Source: Flavobacteriaceae bacterium
Lineage (GTDB): Bacteria; Bacteroidota; Bacteroidia; Flavobacteriales; Flavobacteriaceae
Assembly: GCA_028281065.1 (NCBI GenBank)
Contig: JANQKN010000155.1
Location: 1 to 39,578 of the forward strand
Direction of reading: 5' to 3'
DNA: 39,578 bases
In this document: piece by piece, positions 8,565 to 17,244 of the stretch
How the letters are laid out: each line of letters begins with the position of its first letter
Numbering within the stretch: position 1 is the stretch's first letter
Position numbers and translations under genes: made by a program
Notes under the pieces: model-generated
What the model was told of the DNA's origin: nothing
Databases searched by the model: none
What the model saw: the letters and a program-made list of their open reading frames with translations, nothing else

Positions 8565-10307
8565 ATGAAAACTAAATTACTTTTTCTAATCCTAACCCTA
8601 ACAACGACCTTTTATGTAGCTGCTCAGTACCAAACAAACGTGAGCTCAGCCAACGAACACTATCATGACCTTAACCAGGTTATTCTAAACGACGGAACCG
8701 ACGACATTATGGTAGCTTCCAATCTATTCGATCCTACCATGACCAATCAGGTGATTTCCTTAAAGCGTATCAACCAATTTGGCAATGTGGTTTGGGCACG
8801 AAAGTACGATGCCCTTCCCTTGGTAAATGCCAGGATATTTGATATTGAAAACCGATTCGATCTGGTATACATTACGGGATCTGTGGATGTTTCGGGTATA
8901 AAGAGGGTTTTTATTGCCGAAATTGAAGCTGCAACGGGTGTGGTGTTAAACACTCAGTACTATGATATCGTATCCCCAAATTTTAACTCCCGTGGGTTGC
9001 ACATTGTATATACCGAAAGTGATGCCGATGGTGATGGATTCATGGACCCTGGTTTTGTGGTTTCTGGATTTTTTAGCGATTGTTACAATCTAGACACTAC
9101 CTGCAATACCAACATTGGGTTTGTATTGCGTACCGATGCCGCCCTTAATTTCATGTGGGCTGTAGAAGTGGACGCATTGGTACCGGGTACTACAGCAGAT
9201 TATGATTTTGTAAATCGTGTTACCGAAACCAATGACGGGTTTTTCCTTACAGGAAGTGCTACAGGACTTAACGGTTCTGGTCTCACCCAACAAGGTGTAT
9301 TGGCCCATAAAATCGACTTTATGGGGAACCCGGTTTGGGACAATAGCTACATCTTTGGAAACTCTCAAGACGTGAGCGTAGATGCTTACTACGATGCAGG
9401 ATCCAATGAAATTTATATGCTGTCCAACTATTCCGTTACCCATTACTTTGCCGTAACGGTATTCAACAATACCACAGGGGTAATCGATTTCACAAAATCG
9501 TGGTATGCAAGTGCCAGTGATCTGGATCGATATGGATTTACCATTATGGAATCCCTAAACAGCCCCAATAATTTGGTGATTGCAGGATACGATCGGGACG
9601 AAAATTGGACCACTGGAGGAACTTCCCTATTTGGACAAAGCAATGTATTTGTATACGAATTCGATAAGGCTACCGGAAACCCTGTAGGTTTGAACTATCA
9701 ATTCTTGGTTCCCCACACTGAGCCTACAGGAGATGAGTTCAATTTCTGGATTGGACAAATGCCATTGATCTATTATCCTGAAATGAGCTTTACCTACGTA
9801 AATGCTACAGGAACCGTAAGTGATTACTTCCATGTAGGATACCGTAGAAATACCAGTGCTAGTTTTACGGCTGCCGAATTGTATAAAACAGATGCTACCA
9901 AGCGTAATTTGTGTGACGATTTAGTACTAAACATCAACCCCATTGGGATAAGCACATTCACGATTCAGGTAAGCTCGGCTTTTGTTCCTGTATTCACTTC
10001 GCCATTGGCTTTGAATATGAACGGGTACAATTATACCGAAGATGTGTGCGATCCTATTCTATCCACTGGAGACCAAGAAGTAGAAACTGGGGTAGTTTTC
10101 CCGAACCCGGTTCAGGATGTATTATACACCACGTTCCCTGAGGCTGATTCCTACATCATTTACGATGTTATGGGTAGAAAGACGTCCCAAGGAAAGCTGA
10201 ATGCTTCTAGAGCGATCAATGTAGAGAGCCTATTACGAGGAGTCTACTTTGTAACCATAGCAAATGATAGCGGACAGAAACAGACCTTTAAATTCATTAA
10301 GAATTAG
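8565..10307 (+). CDS. T9SS-exported protein, unknown function
   Basis: A 580-residue secreted protein. It has a signal peptide (KTKLLFLILTLTTTFYVAAQ), a long beta-rich middle with repeated blocks of the kind xVxSxxFDxxTGxVxxTKxW that could form a propeller-like fold, and a C-terminal T9SS type A sorting domain from about residue 510 (VVFPNPVQDVLY, YDVMGRK, LLRGVYFVTI, ending FKFIKN). It should cross the inner membrane by Sec and the outer membrane by T9SS. No catalytic motif was recognised. It is followed by its own terminator, preceded by the candidate ECF promoter, and divergent from the sigma/anti-sigma pair, so it is a likely target of that sigma factor. Confidence 0.85.
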   Translation: MKTKLLFLILTLTTTFYVAAQYQTNVSSANEHYHDLNQVILNDGTDDIMVASNLFDPTMTNQVISLKRINQFGNVVWARKYDALPLVNARIFDIENRFDLVYITGSVDVSGIKRVFIAEIEAATGVVLNTQYYDIVSPNFNSRGLHIVYTESDADGDGFMDPGFVVSGFFSDCYNLDTTCNTNIGFVLRTDAALNFMWAVEVDALVPGTTADYDFVNRVTETNDGFFLTGSATGLNGSGLTQQGVLAHKIDFMGNPVWDNSYIFGNSQDVSVDAYYDAGSNEIYMLSNYSVTHYFAVTVFNNTTGVIDFTKSWYASASDLDRYGFTIMESLNSPNNLVIAGYDRDENWTTGGTSLFGQSNVFVYEFDKATGNPVGLNYQFLVPHTEPTGDEFNFWIGQMPLIYYPEMSFTYVNATGTVSDYFHVGYRRNTSASFTAAELYKTDATKRNLCDDLVLNINPIGISTFTIQVSSAFVPVFTSPLALNMNGYNYTEDVCDPILSTGDQEVETGVVFPNPVQDVLYTTFPEADSYIIYDVMGRKTSQGKLNASRAINVESLLRGVYFVTIANDSGQKQTFKFIKN

Positions 10308-10333
10308 CGGCCAATTTATACTGGCTAACCTGA

Positions 10334-10373
10334 GGTTCCGTATGGGGTTTTCCCCAGCGGAGCCTTCTTTTTT
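10334..10373 (+). terminator. Strong rho-independent terminator after the T9SS gene
   Basis: A two-part hairpin: an outer stem GGTTCCG/CGGAGCC (one G-U pair) and an inner stem TGGGG/CCCCA around TTTT. A T-rich run TTCTTTTTT follows. It separates the 8565 gene from the lipoprotein gene, which has its own promoter-like element. Confidence 0.85.
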
Positions 10374-10402
10374 AATTGAATTTCAAAAAAATAAAAGAAT
10401 AG

Positions 10403-10438
10403 GGGGTAACAATCCATTCGGTCATGGATATAAGGGTG
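10403..10438 (+). promoter_or_regulatory. Second copy of the candidate ECF promoter (upstream of lipoprotein)
   Basis: GGGGTAACAA at 10403-10412, a 13-base spacer, then GGATATA at 10426-10432 and AGGGTG. Blocks and spacing match the element at 8474-8509, while the spacers differ apart from a CATG near the second block. It ends about 20 bases before the lipoprotein ATG at 10458. Confidence 0.55.
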
Positions 10439-10457
10439 TAAACTAAAAATAATGATT

Positions 10458-11474
10458 ATGAAAACTCTAAAGAATAACAAAACAGCACTAAAGAAATTTG
10501 GACTAAAAGCCATGTTGCTGGGATCCCTATCCTTGGGATTGGTAAGCTGTGATCTATCCGATGACGGTAATGGAGGGGTCGTTATGATTCCTATTGTAAT
10601 TGACGGAACCGAACTCATGAACGACATTCAGAGCAACCGAGAAGAAGCCTTGCAAACCTTCACTATCGATGCTTCTTTAGGCGGAACCCTAATTGGGGAA
10701 CAAGGAACCAACCTGGTGTTTGCCCCTAATAATTTTCAATTGTCGGACGGAAGTCCCGTAAGTGGCTCCGTAACTGTAGAATTGTTGGAAGTATTCGGGA
10801 AAGGCGATATGGCGCTTCAACGTGTAGCTACCAACGGTAAGAATGACCAAGGGGAAGTAGAAACCCTTATTTCTGGAGGCGAAGTTTTTATTCGTGCCGA
10901 TCAGAACGGGGAACCTGTGTTCCCAGCAGCTCCTTTTCAATTATTTGTTCCTAACGATACATTCGATCCCGAGATGCAACTGTTTTCTGTTACCGAAGAT
11001 TGTGACACCTTGGATTGCGAAGTGGTTTGGGAAGAAGACGAAGCAGAACTCATGCAAGGCGAAGGTATGGGACCCGATGGTACTTATGTAGTAGGATATA
11101 CAGGATTTAGGGAAACTTTTGGTTGGACCAATCTTGACCGTTGGGCTGGATATGCAGGCCCCAAAACACTGATCTACGTAGATGTTCCCGAAGGCTATAA
11201 TGCTACCAACTGCAGCGTCTATGTTTCTTACGACGGAGAACCCGCTTTGGCCTTGTTGGATATTTATGATGAAGGTGAAGGATTGTTCACCGAACACTAC
11301 GGACAAATGCCTATTGGTCAGGAAGTACACTTCATATTTATGTCCAAACAAAACGGATCCTATATATATGCCATTCAAGGCACTACCATAGGCGAAGACC
11401 ATATAGAAGTAATAGGTACGACCCAAACCAGTACCGAAGCAGAACTTTTTGCCCTAATCGAGGCACTTCCTTAA
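10458..11474 (+). CDS. Outer-membrane lipoprotein, ZU5-like N-terminal domain
   Basis: A 338-residue lipoprotein with lipobox LVSC (Cys31). Counted from the alternative ATG at 10452 it is two residues longer. After the acylated Cys there is a beta domain (about 60-170) with GEQGTNLVFAPNNFQLSDG, VSGSVTVELLEVFGKGDM and LISGGEVFIRADQNGEP. I recognise this as the ZU5-like pattern common in Bacteroidota surface proteins. A second domain follows with a CDTLDCEVVWEE motif, GWTNLDRW, GPKTLIYVDVPEGYN and an ending in LFALIEALP. The whole length aligns by eye with the lipoprotein at 11590, so the two are tandem paralogues. Function is unknown; it is probably a surface or periplasmic binding component of the CHAT-linked cluster. 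A terminator follows it, separating it from the next unit. Confidence 0.8.
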   Translation: MKTLKNNKTALKKFGLKAMLLGSLSLGLVSCDLSDDGNGGVVMIPIVIDGTELMNDIQSNREEALQTFTIDASLGGTLIGEQGTNLVFAPNNFQLSDGSPVSGSVTVELLEVFGKGDMALQRVATNGKNDQGEVETLISGGEVFIRADQNGEPVFPAAPFQLFVPNDTFDPEMQLFSVTEDCDTLDCEVVWEEDEAELMQGEGMGPDGTYVVGYTGFRETFGWTNLDRWAGYAGPKTLIYVDVPEGYNATNCSVYVSYDGEPALALLDIYDEGEGLFTEHYGQMPIGQEVHFIFMSKQNGSYIYAIQGTTIGEDHIEVIGTTQTSTEAELFALIEALP

Positions 11475-11494
11475 GTGTTGTTGGTTGGTTTGTT

Positions 11495-11537
11495 GAAGCA
11501 TCCCGGCAGGGCGTATATAAGCTGGGGTGCTTCTTTT
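11495..11537 (+). terminator. Rho-independent terminator after the first lipoprotein
   Basis: A 10-bp stem GAAGCATCCC/GGGGTGCTTC with one wobble pair and a 19-base loop, followed by four T. The short T tract makes readthrough into the 11590 operon possible. Confidence 0.6.
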
Positions 11538-11589
11538 AATACACAATGAAATGGATTTTTAGTAACTTTAAAGAACTAAACTAACCGCC

Positions 11590-12585
11590 ATGAAAATTAG
11601 GAACTTCACATTACTCGTATTGGGGGTTATCTTTTTGTTGGCCTGTTCCAGCGATGGTGACGAAAATTGTACTGTGGGAGCTATCCACAGTCCCAATGCA
11701 CAAGATCCCATAGATGGGGCCGAGTACCAAGCCAGTTTAATGGAATGCAGATTGCCAAGGGTACAGAATTTTAGTGCTTCCAACATTATGGGGGAAGAAA
11801 TCCTTGCACAACAAGGAACCCGCATTTTTGTAAACCCCCAGACCTTTACAAAAGATGGAAATATTATCGATGGTGATGTAGATATTGCTCTCATTGAAAT
11901 GTATGAGCCCGGCGAAATCATTGCCTGTCAATTATCCACCAACGGCGTAAACCTTTCAGGAAACATAGAGCCTTTATTCAGTGAAAGTATTTTTTACTTA
12001 GACATTACCTACCAGGGTGCTCCTATTGAATTTATACAACCCATTCGGGTTTTTATCCCTTCAAACAATCTGGGCGAGCAACAGTTCCTTTTTCACTCCC
12101 CAACCTGCCCCGAATTGGAGTGCACGGTGTTATGGGAAGAGGAAATCACTTCGGTCCCCGTTTTCGAAAAACCGTATATAGATGCTACGGGCGTAAAGGT
12201 TTTTGGATACCAAACCGTAATGCAAACCCTGGGATGGAAAAACATTGGAAGATACAATACAGACCCTTCTCCCAGAACCATAGCGTATAACAAAGCCCCT
12301 ACAGGATACAACAAAACCAATGGGAATGTTTTCCTGTGCTATGATACGGCAAGTACTGCTATTGGTTTGTTCGATGCGTACAACGCTAACCTCGATGTAT
12401 ATTCGGAAACCCATTCTCAGATTCCAGAAGGGATTATTGCCGATGCCATTTTTGTCACTGTACAGAACAACCAATACGAATATGGAACCAAAAGGGGAAC
12501 TGTTACCACCGATTTCCTTACCACTACTTTAAGCATCCAACGTACCGATGAAGCTGGATTGATTAATGCTATAAATGGTTTGTAG
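11590..12585 (+). CDS. Outer-membrane lipoprotein, paralogue of the 10458 product
   Basis: A 331-residue lipoprotein with lipobox LLACSS (Cys19). Its order of motifs matches the upstream lipoprotein: AQQGTRIFVNPQTFTKDG, IDGDVDIALIEMYEPGE, QLSTNGVNLSG, FIQPIRVFIPSNN, CPELECTVLWEEE, TLGWKNIGRYN, RTIAYNKAPTGYNKTNG and a GLINAINGL ending. It carries extra cysteines near the N-terminus (NCTVG, MECRLP). Function is unknown, and the fold is inferred to be ZU5-like plus a second beta domain. It heads a tight operon: its stop at 12585 is one base from the ATG of the barrel gene. A TAACTTTA box at 11563-11570 could serve as its -7 element, but no clear -33 TTG is present. Confidence 0.8.
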   Translation: MKIRNFTLLVLGVIFLLACSSDGDENCTVGAIHSPNAQDPIDGAEYQASLMECRLPRVQNFSASNIMGEEILAQQGTRIFVNPQTFTKDGNIIDGDVDIALIEMYEPGEIIACQLSTNGVNLSGNIEPLFSESIFYLDITYQGAPIEFIQPIRVFIPSNNLGEQQFLFHSPTCPELECTVLWEEEITSVPVFEKPYIDATGVKVFGYQTVMQTLGWKNIGRYNTDPSPRTIAYNKAPTGYNKTNGNVFLCYDTASTAIGLFDAYNANLDVYSETHSQIPEGIIADAIFVTVQNNQYEYGTKRGTVTTDFLTTTLSIQRTDEAGLINAINGL

Positions 12586-12586
12586 T

Positions 12587-14581
12587 ATGAAAAAGCCATT
12601 CAACATACCGATAACATGTTTGTTGCTTTTGTTGTGCGGAACACTATCCGCCCAAGAAGTACAACAGGATACACTTACCCGAAAGGCACCTGTGTTTTAC
12701 GATGTGTTGGGAAACAAGGTGGATTTTAGGGCCGATATGCCTCCTTTAAACCAAATTGCTGGAGCTCCCAAAGCCTACTATACGTATTATTGGGAATTTG
12801 GTGATGGTAACTATAGTTTTGAAGAAAAACCATCGCATAACTACCAAAAACCTGGGGAGTATACTGCAAAGCTTTGGAGTACGAACAATTACGACAATGG
12901 GAAACCCCCAGAAAGCAGACCTAAGCAGGTTTCAGTAAATTTTGACCCTGACGACCAGACCGATATGGCTGGCTTGGATGAAAACTCCCCCTTTGTGGGA
13001 GAGGATGACCTTCTGGTAAAAACCAACCGCGAAGCTCTTCCCGAACAGGAGGTAGTGCTTATAACCAGCTATAAAAACACCAAGGATTATGTGACCAATG
13101 GGAAGCTGTACCTTTTTTACAACGATACCCAGTTTAAGGACAATAACTTTGTGTTGGAAGACACCCGTATGTACCACGGGGAACAAATTTCCAGCGAAGT
13201 ACTTTTTGCAGATACCAAGGAAGTGAATGACACAAGAAGTTATTGGGCGTCTAAAGGCAATGAACTTGTTTTTAGGAAAACAGCCATTCAGGATACAACA
13301 AAACGTACCGTATTGCCTGCCACTTTGGATGAATCCAAAGAATTGTATCGCGATTATCAAGTCATCGAATTTCAGGACATGCAACCTGGAGAAGAGCGGA
13401 ATCTATTCAGAACCCTCAAGACCACCCCAGAAATGCTCAAGGATACCAGTGCTATAGTTACGCTGCGAAGTATTTATGTGCCTGATGAGAACTATGGGAA
13501 CCATACCGTAAAGGATACCGAATTGGAAATCGTTACTTCCCATGACCCTAACAAAATGTCCTCTAGTGGAACCATTATGAACTACCGTTTTGTACGCCTT
13601 AAAAAAGTGAAGTTTAAAGTTCGGTTCCAAAACGATGGAGAAGGCCCTGCTAATACCATCCGATTGGAAGTGGATACCCCGGAAATGTTCGATAAATCTA
13701 CCTTGGAAATCATGGATATGTATCCCGAATGCCGGATTTGCCCCAAACGGGAAGTCAATTATTCCTGTTTGGATACCATCTTGGAAAAGGATAAGATCAT
13801 TTTTACCTTCAAAAAAATCTATTTGCCGGGAACGGCCCAGAAAGGAGTTAAAGACAAGGATTCCACCAAAGGGTTTGTAAAATACCGTATGAAATTTGGG
13901 AAGAATTTTCACAAGAAAAAAACGAGGAGTAGAACCGCCATCTATTTCGATAAAAACGAACCCATACTCACCAATTACAGTACGACCCGTTTCCTGCCAG
14001 GGATTTCCATTGGAGCCAAGGCGGGATATATATTCAATCCCGATTTGGACAACAGCCGTGAATATTTTGCAGGGGCTACTATTTCCCAGTTTAAGAGTTA
14101 CCGTGGGTACCTGCAAGCCGAGCTTTTTTTCTCGGCCAAATCTTTTGATGACTTGCGTAATTTCGAAACCATCAATACCAACGACATAGGTATTTCAGAA
14201 ATTATGCGATTTACTGAAGCCAACGAAGAGAACGGTATTACCACCTACCTCGTTCCAATTTCCTATCGTTACAACCTGAATAACTTTTTGGCTGTAGGGG
14301 CAGGGGTTCAACTTAAATTGGATTTAAGCACTACCTGTGTTTCGGAACGAACGGGCGAATTCTTTTTGGACATCCCCGGGGAAGGTGAGATACGAGATGA
14401 AACCCGCGATACCTTTCAACGGATAGAATGCGACGAGAGTTTCACTAATTTCCAGAGTGGGGTATTTATAGGAGCCAATGTGGGAGGGGTCCGTATAGGG
14501 CCCAGTGTGGGAATGCGTTATGTATTCAATTTTAATGAACCCACCTCACAGATTCAAGTCTACGGAATTTGGAAATTTTAA
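12587..14581 (+). CDS. PKD-domain protein with C-terminal outer-membrane beta-barrel
   Basis: A 664-residue exported protein. After the signal peptide (ending LSAQ) comes a PKD-like domain (about 50-110) with YWEFGDGNYSFEEKPSHNY and a GEYTAKL strand. Next come beta-sandwich regions carrying SHDPNKM, a motif seen in a Bacteroidota-wide surface domain of unknown function. A cysteine pair follows (ECRICPKREVNYSC). The last about 190 residues begin at GISIGAKAGYIF, look like an eight-strand outer-membrane barrel and end YGIWKF with a terminal aromatic residue. The ATG at 12587 is one base after the previous stop; an in-frame upstream ATG at 12575 would overlap it. Its own end overlaps the CHAT gene start by 13 bases. 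It is plausibly the outer-membrane anchor or sensor of a complex with the lipoproteins and the CHAT peptidase. Confidence 0.8.
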   Translation: MKKPFNIPITCLLLLLCGTLSAQEVQQDTLTRKAPVFYDVLGNKVDFRADMPPLNQIAGAPKAYYTYYWEFGDGNYSFEEKPSHNYQKPGEYTAKLWSTNNYDNGKPPESRPKQVSVNFDPDDQTDMAGLDENSPFVGEDDLLVKTNREALPEQEVVLITSYKNTKDYVTNGKLYLFYNDTQFKDNNFVLEDTRMYHGEQISSEVLFADTKEVNDTRSYWASKGNELVFRKTAIQDTTKRTVLPATLDESKELYRDYQVIEFQDMQPGEERNLFRTLKTTPEMLKDTSAIVTLRSIYVPDENYGNHTVKDTELEIVTSHDPNKMSSSGTIMNYRFVRLKKVKFKVRFQNDGEGPANTIRLEVDTPEMFDKSTLEIMDMYPECRICPKREVNYSCLDTILEKDKIIFTFKKIYLPGTAQKGVKDKDSTKGFVKYRMKFGKNFHKKKTRSRTAIYFDKNEPILTNYSTTRFLPGISIGAKAGYIFNPDLDNSREYFAGATISQFKSYRGYLQAELFFSAKSFDDLRNFETINTNDIGISEIMRFTEANEENGITTYLVPISYRYNLNNFLAVGAGVQLKLDLSTTCVSERTGEFFLDIPGEGEIRDETRDTFQRIECDESFTNFQSGVFIGANVGGVRIGPSVGMRYVFNFNEPTSQIQVYGIWKF

Positions 14582-17181
14582 GAATCATAGTTCTATGTTT
14601 GGGTGTAGGCTTCTTGACTTTTAAAGGAACTGCCCAAATTGCTACTGCCGATGAAGCTTATGAACAATTGGATGTTTTTTTAGGCAATCCCTCCCAATCG
14701 TCCATGACTTCTTTTTTGAATGAAATAGAAACCTGGAACCCCCAAACCAAGGAGGGGCAAATGGCCAAGGTGGTTTCCTATTGCAATTTGGGTTACTACC
14801 AACGACAGTATGTTCTCTTTTTCGATGCGATACGCAGTTACGAACAAGCCAAACAATTGTACCAAGAACATTCCTTAGAGGGATACGATATGATCGAGTT
14901 CTGCTACAAACCCTTGGGAAATCTGTATACCCAAACCAACGCTTTAGAAGAAGCAGAGCATACCATAAAAGAATACATCCTACAAACGCAAGAGGAAGGA
15001 CGAGTAGAAGAGGAAGCAGCAGGTTTGTTGAATCTTTCTGTTGTTTTTCAAAGTAAAGGAAATTATCGCCAAGCCATTCAAGTGTTGGAACAGGGGACGC
15101 AATTAACTCCAAATAATAAAGATTTTCAACTCAATTTGGCGAACAACTACCTTAGTTTAGGGGATATAGACACATCTGAAAAATTGATCGGTCCAATGCT
15201 TGAAAAAGACGATTGCAAAGTATTGCAATTATGGGCTAGTATTCAATTAAAAAAAGACGCTCCGGAAAGTGCAATTCAAGCGTTGCAAAGGTGTTGGGAT
15301 TTGAATCAAACATACCAAATGCTTTCCGTTAGGGAGTTGGCAAAATTGAGTCTGGCCATGGCTCAAACACAATGGGTTTTGGGCAATGCTGAAGAAAGCA
15401 AAATCAACCTTTATAAATTGTACACCATACTGATCCCTAATTTTTCCATACAGACCGAATTTCCAATGCAAAAACAATTGTTTTCGGATAATACCTTGAT
15501 AGATGCGTTGGATCTACATGCAAAGATCCTGGGAAGTGAACAGCAGTGGGAATCGGCGTACGAAGCCTATGTTCGGGCCTTTCAAGTAGAGGAATTGTTG
15601 GATGATCCATCGGTATTACAGGAAACAAAATTGCTACAACAAACCCGAAATAAAGTTAGAAGCGAAAATTGCATGAAGCTGTTGTTCGAGTTGTATAAAA
15701 ATGGGAAGGATACAAGATGGTTAGAAAAAGCATTTGCCATAGATCAACAATCCAAGTCGCCTGTACTTCGTGAAGCAAGGCAATGGCAGGAATCTTTGTT
15801 GGAAAAGGAGGATCCACTATATCAATCATTAAGAACTGTAAAGAAAGAATTGGCATTGTTGAAGGTACAAATGGAGCAGATGCGAAAATCTCAAGTGTTG
15901 CATCCACAATTGTTTCATGAACTGCAAGTCTCCTATAACGAAGCGTTGCTAAAGCAACGTTCTCTCTACGAATCCATAAATGATAGATACCCCAATAAGA
16001 ATAGAGGAAAAGAAGTATCCCTTTCCAATGCTATATCACATTGCAAACAGCATGGTGTAACTATGGTAAGCTATTTCTTTGGGAAAGAACACATATATCA
16101 GTTTATAATCTCTGGGAGTGAGGTAGTGCTTTATCGTTTAACTGAAAACAAAAAAGATATAATTGATATATTGCAATATATTAATGATTATACTATTTAC
16201 TTTGAAAACCCCAGTGGTATAGCCAATAACCCTTTAGGGTTTGTAGTTTCTTCCCATATATTGTACAGGGAGTTACGATTACCTACCGACGAACATCTGG
16301 TGGTTATTCCCGATGGAATCCTTGCTTTTGTTCCTTTTGCGGCATTGATCACACAGGAAACCCAAACCACGGACTTTTCTGAAATGCCCTTTCTCATTAA
16401 GCAATCCCAAACCACCTACGTATTATCGGTTAGTGACTATATGAATAGCACTACATTAAAAGAAAAACCGACACTGCTGGGTGTTTTCCCCGTATTTGCC
16501 AATACCCCAAAAGCATTGACGTATTCTGTAGAGGAAGCCAATGGTGTAGAAAAATACATGAAGGCTTCTTTACTCATGGGAAGTGAAGCCACTTCAGGAT
16601 CTTTTTTAGAACAATCTTCCCAATACGATATCTTACATGTTTCTACCCACGCACGGGGAGGTACATTTACGAATCCTGCTGCTATCGAATTTATAGACCG
16701 AACCATGACCTTGGATGAGTTGTACGGATATGAATTCGATAAGGAGTTGGTCGTACTTAGTGCCTGCGAAACCGGGGTCGGAAAGGTGATTAAAGGAGAA
16801 GGGGTACAGAATATGGCTAGGGCGTTTCAATATACAGGTACCGATCATGTACTATTTTCCCTTTGGAATGTAAACGATTACAGCACCTCCCAAATCATGA
16901 AAGGTTTTTACAAGGAATTCCGTAAAAGGGGAATGAAGAGTGCTTCGCTTCGGGATGCCCAACTGGACTATCTGTCGGAAACCAACCTGGACAACACCAA
17001 GAAATCACCTTACTATTGGGCTGCTTTTGTGTACTATGGCACCACCGAAGTACCCCAAACGTACTCCAATGTGTTGTATATATATGGTATTCTTGGACTG
17101 CTTTTATTGGTTGTTCTGTTTCTTTTTATGAGGAAACGCAAAGTAGCTTTAGCAAAAGGAAAAACAAACGAAAATCCGTAA
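14569..17181 (+). CDS. Exported TPR-CHAT caspase-like peptidase with TM anchor
   Basis: An 870-residue protein: N-terminal signal sequence (ending FKGTAQ), tetratricopeptide repeats over about residues 25-340, a helical linker, a CHAT domain at about 500-825 and a TM helix at about 835-855 followed by a basic cytoplasmic tail (MRKRK). The CHAT dyad is intact: His694 in HVSTHARGG and Cys733 in VLSACETGVG, followed by GEGVQNMARAF and SLWNVND. CHAT domains are clan CD cysteine peptidases related to caspases and separase. The signal peptide and anchor put the catalytic domain in the periplasm, which is not the usual cytoplasmic setting. The start is an inferred TTG at 14569, the only candidate that keeps the signal peptide; it overlaps the previous gene by 13 bases. 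Substrate unknown; partners are presumably the coupled upstream genes. Confidence 0.85.
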   Translation: MEILRIIVLCLGVGFLTFKGTAQIATADEAYEQLDVFLGNPSQSSMTSFLNEIETWNPQTKEGQMAKVVSYCNLGYYQRQYVLFFDAIRSYEQAKQLYQEHSLEGYDMIEFCYKPLGNLYTQTNALEEAEHTIKEYILQTQEEGRVEEEAAGLLNLSVVFQSKGNYRQAIQVLEQGTQLTPNNKDFQLNLANNYLSLGDIDTSEKLIGPMLEKDDCKVLQLWASIQLKKDAPESAIQALQRCWDLNQTYQMLSVRELAKLSLAMAQTQWVLGNAEESKINLYKLYTILIPNFSIQTEFPMQKQLFSDNTLIDALDLHAKILGSEQQWESAYEAYVRAFQVEELLDDPSVLQETKLLQQTRNKVRSENCMKLLFELYKNGKDTRWLEKAFAIDQQSKSPVLREARQWQESLLEKEDPLYQSLRTVKKELALLKVQMEQMRKSQVLHPQLFHELQVSYNEALLKQRSLYESINDRYPNKNRGKEVSLSNAISHCKQHGVTMVSYFFGKEHIYQFIISGSEVVLYRLTENKKDIIDILQYINDYTIYFENPSGIANNPLGFVVSSHILYRELRLPTDEHLVVIPDGILAFVPFAALITQETQTTDFSEMPFLIKQSQTTYVLSVSDYMNSTTLKEKPTLLGVFPVFANTPKALTYSVEEANGVEKYMKASLLMGSEATSGSFLEQSSQYDILHVSTHARGGTFTNPAAIEFIDRTMTLDELYGYEFDKELVVLSACETGVGKVIKGEGVQNMARAFQYTGTDHVLFSLWNVNDYSTSQIMKGFYKEFRKRGMKSASLRDAQLDYLSETNLDNTKKSPYYWAAFVYYGTTEVPQTYSNVLYIYGILGLLLLVVLFLFMRKRKVALAKGKTNENP

Positions 17182-17215
17182 CTTGCCTCGCTTAGTTTTA
17201 ACGAAATTAAATGTC

Positions 17216-17240
17216 ACCCCGAGCCTTATACAGGGGTTTT
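17216..17240 (+). terminator. Weak hairpin between the CHAT gene and tas
   Basis: ACCCC (17216-17220) pairs with GGGGT (17233-17237), followed by a short T run up to 17240. It may be a weak terminator for the CHAT operon or a leader hairpin for tas, whose ATG is four bases further on. The preceding ATGTCACCCCGAGC resembles a fragment of a dispersed flavobacterial intergenic repeat, but only a fragment is present. Confidence 0.3.
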
Positions 17241-17244
17241 CCAT

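Noticed and set aside
10941-11426. Minus-strand frame of 161 codons in the first lipoprotein gene
   Set aside because: Opposite strand of a convincing lipoprotein gene, no domain, composition typical of a shadow frame.
13403-14116. Minus-strand frame of 237 codons within the PKD-barrel gene
   Set aside because: No recognisable motif; the plus-strand product has a signal peptide, PKD domain and barrel.
9796-16421. Single TACGTA hexamers inside coding sequence (near 9796, 11175, 16418)
   Set aside because: Isolated, within genes, and expected by chance; only the phased triplet at 23341-23377 was kept.
7107-17181. Type III-E CRISPR craspase locus
   Set aside because: The CHAT protein has a signal peptide and TM anchor, and no gRAMP effector, csx30-like gene or repeat array is present. 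Only the peptidase-sigma analogy was kept.
17211-17240. ATGTCACCCCGAGC as a dispersed repeat element
   Set aside because: Only a short fragment is present and no second copy was seen in the window, so it is kept only as a weak hairpin.
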